A DNA stretch of 12,073 nt, from the NCBI GenBank assembly GCA_934101495.1, contig CAKORG010000027.1, forward strand, positions 1-12,073, in the 5' to 3' direction. The stretch's first letter is position 1. Every line of letters starts with the position of its first letter. A program made the translations under genes and the position numbers. A model generated the notes under the pieces. That model saw only the letters and a list, made by a program, of their open reading frames with translations. It did not search any database and was not told the DNA's origin. Positions 1 through 5,539 of this stretch are shown one piece after another. The stretch is from an uncultured Bacilli bacterium (GTDB taxonomy: Bacteria; Bacillota_I; Bacilli_A; RF39; UBA660).

Positions 1-75
1 ATATATTTCACTTCCTTGAAAAATAAAACCATATTGTTTACAATAGTTAACTAATTCTTCCATAGTTACTTTCAT
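1..75 (-). CDS. glyQS: Glycine--tRNA ligase (homodimeric type), N-terminal fragment
   Basis: This is the start of a minus-strand gene that continues beyond the left edge. The 25 visible residues begin MKVTMEELVNYCKQYGF and end FIFQGSEIY, which is the characteristic N-terminus of the single-chain alpha2 glycyl-tRNA synthetase of Firmicutes. The enzyme is a cytoplasmic class II synthetase that charges tRNA-Gly. ATG at 75 is preceded by a good Shine-Dalgarno (AAAGGAG, 10 nt upstream). A second in-frame ATG lies four codons in. A promoter sits close upstream, and the leader is too short for the T-box element that often controls this gene. The family call rests on the N-terminal motif alone, since the catalytic motifs are outside the window. 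Confidence 0.85.
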   Translation of the reverse strand, partial: MKVTMEELVNYCKQYGFIFQGSEIY

Positions 76-102
76 AAATAAATCACTCCTTTGATAAATA
101 TA

Positions 103-131
103 ATTATACCTAAATATATTAATAATTACAA
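103..131 (-). promoter_or_regulatory. SigA-type promoter of glyQS
   Basis: On the minus strand, TATAAT lies at 108-103 and TTGTAA (4 of 6 to TTGACA) at 131-126, with a 17-nt spacer. Transcription would start near 96, giving a leader of about 20 nt that contains the ribosome binding site of glyQS. Confidence 0.6.
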
Positions 132-159
132 GAAATATAAGATTAATTTTATTATTTTC

Positions 160-190
160 AAAAGAAAAGACTAGAATTCAAATTCTAGCC
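160..190 (-). terminator. Rho-independent terminator downstream of tdk / candidate small RNA
   Basis: On the minus strand, arms 190-182 and 177-169 form a 9-bp stem (one G-U pair) around a 4-nt loop. A T-rich tail, TTTTCTTTT, follows at 168-160. It can end both tdk read-through and the possible small RNA, and it separates this unit from glyQS. Confidence 0.65.
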
Positions 191-259
191 TACTTTGTTT
201 GCTGCCATTTATAGGGCTGTTCACCCACTTTTTTAATTTTTAACTTATTTCCAATTGCA
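160..259 (-). ncRNA. Candidate small structured RNA of about 100 nt
   Basis: A promoter (TAGACA-N17-TATATT, 293-265) and a terminator (190-160) bracket about 100 nt with no open frame on the minus strand. Inside, AGCCCTA (218-212) can pair with TAGGCT (192-187) with one bulged C. That pairing uses four bases of the terminator's 5' arm, so the two structures exclude each other, as in attenuators. I do not recognise the family. It lacks the GGUCAG/GGAAGC core of SRP RNA, and its GGGTGAACAGC stretch only loosely recalls a T-box. It could also be no more than the 3' UTR of tdk. Confidence 0.3.
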
Positions 260-264
260 ACAAT

Positions 265-293
265 AATATATCACAAATGGTCAATTTTGTCTA
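265..293 (-). promoter_or_regulatory. Promoter candidate just downstream of tdk
   Basis: On the minus strand, TAGACA (293-288, 5 of 6 to consensus) is followed after exactly 17 nt by TATATT (270-265, 5 of 6). It lies between the tdk stop and the terminator at 190-160, with no coding sequence after it, so it would drive only a short RNA. AT-rich DNA gives chance matches, so this is moderate evidence. Confidence 0.4.
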
Positions 294-309
294 ATGTAAA
301 TTAATAGCT

Positions 310-903
310 TTATTTATACCTTCCATTCATAACATATTCTAAATAATGATCAGCACAAAGAGGAATATATTCAACTTCATCATTAGCACCATCAATAACA
401 ACTTCTTTACCACTTGCACTATATTTTCCATTAACACGTCTAGCATTAAACATTGCTGATTTTCCACATAAACAGTTAACAGTTAATTCATGTTTTTCAT
501 CACTTCGAGCAAAAAGCTGCTGAGAGCCTTCAAATAAATCACCTTTAAAATTACTTTTAAGTCCATAACAAATAACAGAAATATTATATTTATGAGCAAT
601 AAACCACAACTGATTAATTTGTTCTCTGCTTAAAAACTGTGCTTCATCAACTAAAATAAATTCAGCATACATAAACCTACTCATATATTTTTTACTAAGC
701 AAATTAGCACTTTTTGGAATTAAAACATCTACTTTTATATTTTCTCCAATTCTATTTACTACTGTATTACTACCTTTAGTATCTACTTTAGGTTTCATAA
801 CCACTATATTAATCAAATATTTTGAATAATTATAATGATCTTGTAATAACTTAGTTGTCTTTCCAACTGCCATCGTTCCATAATAAAATGTTAAATTTGC
901 CAT
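310..903 (-). CDS. tdk: Thymidine kinase
   Basis: The cytosolic salvage enzyme that phosphorylates thymidine to dTMP with ATP. The 197 residues have the usual type II thymidine kinase layout: a P-loop GTMAVGKT at 9-16, the catalytic Walker B segment DEAQF at 86-90 (Glu87 as general base), and the nucleotide-binding YGLKSNFKGDLFEGS region at about 113-127. The zinc site is Cys144-x-Cys146 with Cys183 and His186, the same CxC...CxxH spacing as in E. coli Tdk. ATG at 903 has GGGTGGT about 6 nt upstream. It follows recO after 9 nt and is the last gene of the minus-strand operon before the terminator at 190-160. Length and motifs are intact. Confidence 0.95.
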   Translation of the reverse strand: MANLTFYYGTMAVGKTTKLLQDHYNYSKYLINIVVMKPKVDTKGSNTVVNRIGENIKVDVLIPKSANLLSKKYMSRFMYAEFILVDEAQFLSREQINQLWFIAHKYNISVICYGLKSNFKGDLFEGSQQLFARSDEKHELTVNCLCGKSAMFNARRVNGKYSASGKEVVIDGANDEVEYIPLCADHYLEYVMNGRYK

Positions 904-912
904 ACTACCACC

Positions 913-1638
913 CTACATTAATTTTTTCAAAAAATCTTTACTATTTAAATAAAGTCCTGTATATCTTTCATAATATAAATCTAAATATTTATTTATAGTA
1001 TTTTTAGTTACATCATCAACTTTAATTTCTTTAATTGAATCAATGTTTACATAATAATACATTCTTATCATTTTTATTACTTTTTTATCTACAATTATTT
1101 CATTAGTTAAGCAATTTATACAAATATACCCACCTTTATCAGCATCAAACGTAGCTATATTATTTTTATTTCCACATATAACACATTCATCTAAATTAAA
1201 TAACACACCAAGATATTCCAAATATTTAATTTCCAAAATATTAGTTAAAACTATCGGATCTAATCCATCTTCAAGTTTTAAAATAGTCTTTATGAAATCA
1301 TCATAAATATTTTCTATATCATTACATTGTTTAACAACTTGACTAGTAAGCTCCGTTAAATACGCCAAAAAACTTACCAAAAGAATATCACTTTTGACAA
1401 GTTTAAAGGGATTAATTACATCAGCACTAACTAAGGTAGATAATTTGTTTTCTTTATACATTATGTTAATATGACTATAACTTAGCTTCATCGTAGGTAC
1501 TCTATATCTATTTTTTAAAGATTTAGCACCTTTACACATAATACCAATTACTCCATATTCTCTAGTTAAAACATTTATTATTTTACTAGATTCACCATAT
1601 GGAATTTCACTTAAAACAAATCCATCTACTTCTAGCAT
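913..1638 (-). CDS. recO: DNA repair protein RecO
   Basis: RecO works with RecR (and RecF) to load RecA onto SSB-coated single-stranded DNA in gap repair and recombination. The 241-residue length is typical. An N-terminal OB-fold (about 1-78) starts LEVDGFVLSEIPYGESSKI and contains the conserved T-x-E-x-G-x-x-x-x-x-x-K-G-A-K segment. A helical C-terminal part follows, with a four-cysteine zinc finger at Cys152, Cys155, Cys173 and Cys176. ATG at 1638 is 2 nt after the yqzL stop, so translation is probably coupled. tdk follows 9 nt downstream. The era-yqzL-recO order is conserved in Bacillus, which supports the assignment. Nothing appears broken. Confidence 0.95.
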   Translation of the reverse strand: MLEVDGFVLSEIPYGESSKIINVLTREYGVIGIMCKGAKSLKNRYRVPTMKLSYSHINIMYKENKLSTLVSADVINPFKLVKSDILLVSFLAYLTELTSQVVKQCNDIENIYDDFIKTILKLEDGLDPIVLTNILEIKYLEYLGVLFNLDECVICGNKNNIATFDADKGGYICINCLTNEIIVDKKVIKMIRMYYYVNIDSIKEIKVDDVTKNTINKYLDLYYERYTGLYLNSKDFLKKLM

Positions 1639-1640
1639 AT

Positions 1641-1730
1641 TTAATCCTTCTTTTCAGCTTCTTTATAACGTAAATAATCTTCTACTTTTCCTGATTCTTG
1701 AAACTTTTTCCATGCTTCTTCTTTATTCAT
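1641..1730 (-). CDS. yqzL: YqzL-family small protein (29 aa)
   Basis: A 29-codon gene between era and recO, starting ATG at 1730 behind AGGTGA and ending TAA. It carries the YqzL pattern W-K-x-F-x-x-[ST]-G-x-[VI]-x-x-Y-L-x-[FY]-K-E: Trp7, Phe10, Ser13-Gly14, Tyr19-Leu20 and Tyr22-Lys23-Glu24. Bacillus YqzL, as I recall it, is longer (around 47 aa) and lies in exactly this place, so the present copy is close to the minimal conserved core. Function is unknown in the family. The position suggests it is co-translated with recO, which starts 2 nt later. Its ribosome binding site lies in a possible hairpin (1736-1758). Confidence 0.8.
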   Translation of the reverse strand: MNKEEAWKKFQESGKVEDYLRYKEAEKKD

Positions 1731-1735
1731 TTTTA

Positions 1736-1758
1736 TCACCTAATTATATATTGGGTGA
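1736..1758 (-). promoter_or_regulatory. Hairpin covering the yqzL ribosome binding site
   Basis: On the minus strand, TCACC (1758-1754) pairs with GGTGA (1740-1736), the Shine-Dalgarno of yqzL. Three more pairs extend the stem inward past one C-A mismatch, around a 5-nt loop. It lies in the era-yqzL gap and could lower or couple initiation at yqzL. There is no T-tract, so it is not a terminator. The stem is modest and its effect is a guess. Confidence 0.35.
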
Positions 1759-1770
1759 CATTTCTAAATT

Positions 1771-2658
1771 TTATTCATTATCTATAAAACCTAATTCAAT
1801 TAAATATTTTTCTTTATCTTTCCAATTCTTTATAGTTTTAACAAATAACTCAAGATAAACTTTTTTACCTGTAAGTTCTTCTTCGATTTCTTTTCTTGCA
1901 AGTGTCCCTACAGTTTTAAGTCTACTACCATTTTTACCAATAATTATTCTCTTTATATTATCTCTATCAACAATTATATCAACATTAATATTTACAATAT
2001 CTTTCTTTTCTTCATAAAGAGTTGTAAAACAAGTAATACTATGAGGTATCTCATCTTCTGTAACTTGAAGTAGTTTTTCCCTCACAAGTTCACTTACCAT
2101 AAACTTAATACTACTTGATGTATAATATTCATCTGGAAAGTATTTAACTTCATCATGTAAATAATTTTTAATAACACTTATTAAATGTTCAACATTATCT
2201 TTTTTAAGTCCAGATGTTGGCACAACTTCCACAAAAGGATAAATATCTTTAAATTCATTAATGGTTCTAAATAATTTATCTGTACTTATTTCATCAATTT
2301 TATTAAGGACCAAAATAACAGGAACCCTACTACCCTTTAAGTTATCCAAAATAAACATATCACCTTTACCAATACCTGATGCAACATCAACTACAAATAA
2401 TATAAGATCAACATCTTTTGATTGAGCTAATGCTTCTTTATTTAAAACCTTACCAAGTCTATTAATTGGTTTATGTATCCCTGGTGTATCCACAAAAACT
2501 ATCTGAGAATCACTATCATTATATATTCCTTGAATAATATTTCTTGTTGTACCAGAAACATCACTTGTAATAGCAACTTTTTTATTTATAATAGCATTAA
2601 TGAGAGTACTTTTACCAACATTCGGTCTACCTATAATACTTACAAACCCACTTCTCAT
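1771..2658 (-). CDS. era: GTPase Era
   Basis: Essential Ras-like GTPase that binds the 3' end of 16S rRNA and helps 30S subunit assembly. The 295 residues are full length. All G motifs are visible: G1 GRPNVGKS (10-17), G2 Thr in GTTRN (36-40), G3 DTPG (57-60), G4 NKID (119-122) and G5 TSG (148-150, in place of the usual SA[LK]). The C-terminal KH domain has the GxxG loop GKNG at 241-244, followed by the conserved VYLELFVK strand. ATG at 2658 has AGAGGT 7 nt upstream. It follows dgkA by 8 nt and sits two genes from ybeY, which also acts in rRNA maturation. A 40-nt gap then leads to yqzL. Confidence 0.97.
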   Translation of the reverse strand: MRSGFVSIIGRPNVGKSTLINAIINKKVAITSDVSGTTRNIIQGIYNDSDSQIVFVDTPGIHKPINRLGKVLNKEALAQSKDVDLILFVVDVASGIGKGDMFILDNLKGSRVPVILVLNKIDEISTDKLFRTINEFKDIYPFVEVVPTSGLKKDNVEHLISVIKNYLHDEVKYFPDEYYTSSSIKFMVSELVREKLLQVTEDEIPHSITCFTTLYEEKKDIVNINVDIIVDRDNIKRIIIGKNGSRLKTVGTLARKEIEEELTGKKVYLELFVKTIKNWKDKEKYLIELGFIDNE

Positions 2659-2666
2659 AAATACCT

Positions 2667-3062
2667 CTAAAATAGTGCAATAATCTTAGGAATAAAGATA
2701 AAACAACAAATAATAAATACCATAATACTACTTACAAATGCTGCTGCACTACCACAATCCTTAGCAATTTTAGCAAGTGGATGAATTTCCTTAGTAACTA
2801 AATCAACTGTTGCTTCAATTGCGGTATTTAAAAGCTCAACTGCTAAAACTACAACTAAAGCTATAACAATTATTGCCCATTGAATGAAGCTTATTTGTAA
2901 AGCAAAACCTAATATAACAATTAATATTGTACACATAGCATGAAGCCATAAACTTTGTTCATTTTGATAAGCATTAACTAAACCATCAACTGAATACTTA
3001 ATACTATTTAAAAATCTTTGAAAACTCATTTTCTTATGCTTTTCTTGTTTCTTCAAACTCAT
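2667..3062 (-). CDS. dgkA: Undecaprenol/diacylglycerol kinase DgkA
   Basis: Integral membrane lipid kinase. Gram-positive DgkA mainly phosphorylates undecaprenol, feeding the undecaprenyl-phosphate carrier pool for cell-wall synthesis. The 131 residues contain three predicted membrane helices (about 41-58, 62-80 and 106-127) and the family signature E-L-L-N-T-A-I-E at 76-83, followed by VD and then AKDCGSAA (100-107). Asn35-Glu36 fits the N-terminal metal-binding part. ATG at 3062 lies inside the end of ybeY (29-nt overlap) and has AGGAG 10 nt upstream. A second Met at codon 12, just after the ybeY stop, has no good ribosome binding site, so the longer form is preferred. era follows after 8 nt. 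Confidence 0.93.
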   Translation of the reverse strand: MSLKKQEKHKKMSFQRFLNSIKYSVDGLVNAYQNEQSLWLHAMCTILIVILGFALQISFIQWAIIVIALVVVLAVELLNTAIEATVDLVTKEIHPLAKIAKDCGSAAAFVSSIMVFIICCFIFIPKIIALF

Positions 3063-3483
3063 TTAATACCAACTCCTGACGACTAAACATTTCTTTTTCT
3101 TCTTTTTCACCTAAAGTATGATCATAACCTAGTAAATGAAGTATGCCATGAACTACTAAAAAAGAAAGTTCTCTTGTTTCACTATGTCCATACTCTTTAG
3201 CTTGCTCCTTCATTTTAGGAATACTTACAAATATTTCTCCGAGCATTCTTATATCACATTCTACAGTTTCATTATCTTCATAAGCAAATGATAAAACATC
3301 CGTTGTTCTATCAATACCCCTGTAAGTCTTATTAAGCTCATGCATCTTCTCATCATCAATAAATATTATTGTAAAAACAGCATTTTCAACATGTTCCATT
3401 TCTAAACATTTATTAATAATCTTAGGTAAATAATCACATTTTACTTCTTCATTAAATTCATTTATTATCTCATAGTGATTCAA
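3034..3483 (-). CDS. ybeY: Endoribonuclease YbeY
   Basis: Zinc metalloprotein of the UPF0054 family, required for 16S rRNA 3'-end maturation and 70S quality control. The 149 residues carry the signature H-G-x-L-H-L-x-G-Y-D-H, with metal ligands His112, His116 and His122, and the upstream TDVLSF segment (61-66). The frame opens with TTG at 3483. This TTG overlaps the VanZ-gene stop as TTGA and has a GGGGGTG Shine-Dalgarno about 10 nt upstream. The next in-frame Met is residue 29, which would delete the first strand, so TTG is the likely start and translation is coupled to VanZ. dgkA starts inside its 3' end. Confidence 0.94.
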   Translation of the reverse strand: MNHYEIINEFNEEVKCDYLPKIINKCLEMEHVENAVFTIIFIDDEKMHELNKTYRGIDRTTDVLSFAYEDNETVECDIRMLGEIFVSIPKMKEQAKEYGHSETRELSFLVVHGILHLLGYDHTLGEKEEKEMFSRQELVLNEFEETRKA

Positions 3484-4097
3484 AATGCTAACACCCCCAT
3501 CACCTTAAGTATATATAATACCATAATTATTAATAAAATAAAACATATAATGTTAATTAATCCTTCTTTTTGTAATGCTTTTGGCAAATGATTATGAATA
3601 GCAGCAAGTCCAATATAAAGAAGATAACCAATAACACAACCCAAAACATTTAAAATTATGTCATCAACATCAAAGCTTCTTCCAATATTTAGTTGCACAA
3701 ATTCAACTGTTGAAGATACCACTAAAGATATCAAAAATGGAGCCATAACAGTCTTAGGTTTTATATACATTGAAACAATTAATCCAAAAACCACAAATGC
3801 TAAAATATTACCAACAACATTATATATAAATAAACTACTACCAACTTTATATCTAAATATTTCTGTAAAAGGTACTAAATTATAGCCACTACCCTCATTA
3901 AGTTCTACTTTAGTAAGAAGTTGAAACAACAAAAATAGATAAACTATTGAAAGTATTCCAAAAAATTCTTTATAAAAAGCTCCCTTTTCTTTATGAGCTC
4001 TTAAATAAAAAAATCTCATACTAACTAAAGTAACAATAAATATTACAAGTACTGGCCAATTATCATTTAAAACTGCCCTTATGGTATTTAGAAACAT
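3480..4097 (-). CDS. VanZ-family membrane protein
   Basis: A 205-aa integral membrane protein with about six hydrophobic helices (roughly 14-30, 47-62, 91-109, 117-133, 146-164 and 181-200). It shows the VanZ-domain features N-L-V-P-F (74-78), the N-x-x-G-N-I-L-A-F helix (93-101), and the E-x-x-Q-L...R-x-F-D-x-x-D-I-x-x-N-x-x-G run (about 132-153). VanZ homologues are linked to teicoplanin and lipoglycopeptide tolerance, and most chromosomal copies have no known role. I start it at ATG 4097, which has AAGGA 9 nt upstream. A TTG at 4106 has no room for a ribosome binding site. It fills the place where phoH and the yqfF-type gene usually stand between yqfD and ybeY. Confidence 0.85.
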   Translation of the reverse strand: MFLNTIRAVLNDNWPVLVIFIVTLVSMRFFYLRAHKEKGAFYKEFFGILSIVYLFLLFQLLTKVELNEGSGYNLVPFTEIFRYKVGSSLFIYNVVGNILAFVVFGLIVSMYIKPKTVMAPFLISLVVSSTVEFVQLNIGRSFDVDDIILNVLGCVIGYLLYIGLAAIHNHLPKALQKEGLINIICFILLIIMVLYILKVMGVLAF

Positions 4098-4102
4098 ACT
4101 AA

Positions 4103-5245
4103 TCAATCCTTTTCAATCTCTATTTCTTTTTGAGTACTTATAAGTTCTTTGACAACCACAAATACCTCTATATCCATTGTACTATTATTTTTAACTTTTT
4201 TCAAAACTTTTTTATCAATTATTGTATCTTTTTTAGTTAATTTTTTTTCTACAGTTTGAATTACCTTTTCTATGCCAACATTTAAAGCCTCTTCTTCGCT
4301 ATATTCTTTTTCTATTTTTTTGACACTTACTTGCTTATCAAGATATAAACCAAAATTAAACACTTTAAGCAAAGGTTTATAATTACTTTCAAAACTATCT
4401 AATCTATTTTTAAGAATTTCATGTTTTGTTCCATCATATTCCCAGACTAAATTATATCTTTTTTTCTTCTCTTTCTCATATTCATTATATTTAAAAGGAA
4501 TACTTGCACTACCTGTATACCAAGTCGTAGCATAAACTTCACCCGCTGCACAAGTATATCTTTTATCTTCTTCATTATATTTAACTATACCACTAATTAA
4601 GGTATCGCCTTCTCGTACATAATCATTTATTAAAACTAAAACATCACCATTTTCCACTTTAATATCACTAATAACTCCACTTTTTTTAGCAATGACATCA
4701 CAAACTTTATCACTTTTACTAGTATCAGTAATAATTCTCTCTTCTATTTTAACACTTAAAACCATACCCTTAACTTCAAACTCAATCCAATCAAGTTTAT
4801 CAGGGTATTTATCAAGGATACTTTGCTTTATTTCTTCAAGTTTTTTATAACTTTTCTTAAAACTTAAAACCTTTATTCCATAACTATCTAACTCATCTTT
4901 AATAAGCTCACGAATATCACTATTTTCATGGACAATATTTATTTTAACAATTAAATTTTTTAAACAAAGAAAAACAAGTAAACCTACCACTAAACTAATT
5001 ACAAATATTTTTTCTTTCTTTATATTTTCAATTAATTTATTAATTCCAGTATTTCTTACAATCTTAAATTTATAACTAATAATATACTTACTTATTTTTT
5101 CATAATCTTTTTTTGTAACTTTTAAATAAAGAACCTTTTCTATGTATTTAACTTCATAAATTTTAATTGATAAGTTTTCAATTTTTCTAATTAGTCTATA
5201 ATAATTATCACATTTACTACTTATCCACACAATATTTTTATTCAT
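4103..5245 (-). CDS. yqfD: Sporulation protein YqfD
   Basis: Full-length (380 aa) member of the YqfD family, membrane proteins of the sporulation mother cell whose exact biochemical role is not settled. A soluble N-terminal part (about 1-75) precedes one membrane helix (about 80-96). A long extracytoplasmic part follows, opening with a POTRA/FtsQ-like stretch (NIVHENSDIRELIKDEL) and a YqfD-typical W-x-x-x-E-V-x-G-x-x-L-x-V-x-x-x-E segment around 138-155. It ends in a Lys/Glu-rich tail (about 318-380). ATG at 5245 overlaps the last 8 nt of yqfC. The yqfC-yqfD pair is standard in endospore formers. The next gene, VanZ, begins 5 nt later. Confidence 0.88.
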   Translation of the reverse strand: MNKNIVWISSKCDNYYRLIRKIENLSIKIYEVKYIEKVLYLKVTKKDYEKISKYIISYKFKIVRNTGINKLIENIKKEKIFVISLVVGLLVFLCLKNLIVKINIVHENSDIRELIKDELDSYGIKVLSFKKSYKKLEEIKQSILDKYPDKLDWIEFEVKGMVLSVKIEERIITDTSKSDKVCDVIAKKSGVISDIKVENGDVLVLINDYVREGDTLISGIVKYNEEDKRYTCAAGEVYATTWYTGSASIPFKYNEYEKEKKKRYNLVWEYDGTKHEILKNRLDSFESNYKPLLKVFNFGLYLDKQVSVKKIEKEYSEEEALNVGIEKVIQTVEKKLTKKDTIIDKKVLKKVKNNSTMDIEVFVVVKELISTQKEIEIEKD

Positions 5246-5483
5246 ACGTAATACCTACATTCTTTATTCTACCTTTAATAAGTATTTCATTTGGCATCAT
5301 CCTAGTTATAAATAAATCTTCACCTTTTATTTCTAAACTAAACTTATCCATTTTTAAAACAATTAGTTTACTAGTTAAACTAACTAAATCTTTATAATTA
5401 AAAACATGAATATATGTATCATAAATGGATATAAAATAATCTTTATCATATAAAAAATTAATAAGGGTATCTTTAATATGCAT
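5238..5483 (-). CDS. yqfC: YabP/YqfC-family sporulation protein
   Basis: An 81-aa protein directly upstream of yqfD. It has the small beta-rich YabP/YqfC fold pattern: repeated short strands and the closing segment G-E-D-L-x-I-x-x-M-x-x-x-E-I-L-I-K-G-x-I-x-x-V. Family members are made in the mother cell under SigE and are needed for efficient spore formation in Bacillus; the mechanism is not established. The frame opens with GTG at 5492, but that GTG is part of the Shine-Dalgarno AAGGTG. ATG at 5483, 6 nt after it, is therefore the start. It overlaps yqfD by 8 nt, so the two are likely translated together. Identity rests on the weak motif plus the yqfD neighbour. Confidence 0.8.
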   Translation of the reverse strand: MHIKDTLINFLYDKDYFISIYDTYIHVFNYKDLVSLTSKLIVLKMDKFSLEIKGEDLFITRMMPNEILIKGRIKNVGITYE

Positions 5484-5499
5484 AAGCTTCACCTTATTA

Positions 5500-5529
5500 A
5501 TTATATGATTTTATGTTAAATTTATATTA
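5500..5529 (-). promoter_or_regulatory. SigE-like (or SigA) promoter of the yqfC operon
   Basis: On the minus strand, CATATAAT (5507-5500) fits the SigE -10 consensus CATAYAHT. TAATATA (5529-5523) fits 6 of 7 of the SigE -35 KMATATT, and the spacer is 15 nt. No SigA -35 is present, although the TATAAT inside could serve SigA. The site lies about 20 nt before the yqfC start. In Bacillus subtilis yqfCD is in the SigE regulon. AT-rich DNA makes chance matches easy, so this is suggestive. Confidence 0.4.
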
Positions 5530-5539
5530 TTTTTAGTTT

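Noticed and set aside
165..258. SRP (4.5S-like) RNA
   Set aside because: The conserved GGUCAG...GGAAGGAAGCAGC apical loop is missing; only a short CAGC/GCAGC likeness is present.
76..309. T-box riboswitch upstream of glyQS
   Set aside because: Only a loose GGGTGAACAGC resemblance to the T-box core. No stem I with specifier is visible, and a glyQS promoter lies downstream of the terminator, so the leader would not include it.
2473..2670. Plus-strand frame of 65 codons opposite era
   Set aside because: Lies entirely on the antisense of a highly conserved gene, with low-complexity composition and no ribosome binding site.
3658..3885. Plus-strand frame of 75 codons opposite the VanZ gene
   Set aside because: Antisense shadow of a clear membrane-protein gene; no promoter or ribosome binding site.
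4098..4106. TTG start of the VanZ gene at 4106
   Set aside because: The AAGGA ribosome binding site directly abuts that TTG. ATG at 4097 has proper spacing.
5484..5492. GTG start of yqfC at 5492
   Set aside because: The GTG is itself part of the AAGGTG ribosome binding site that serves ATG 5483.
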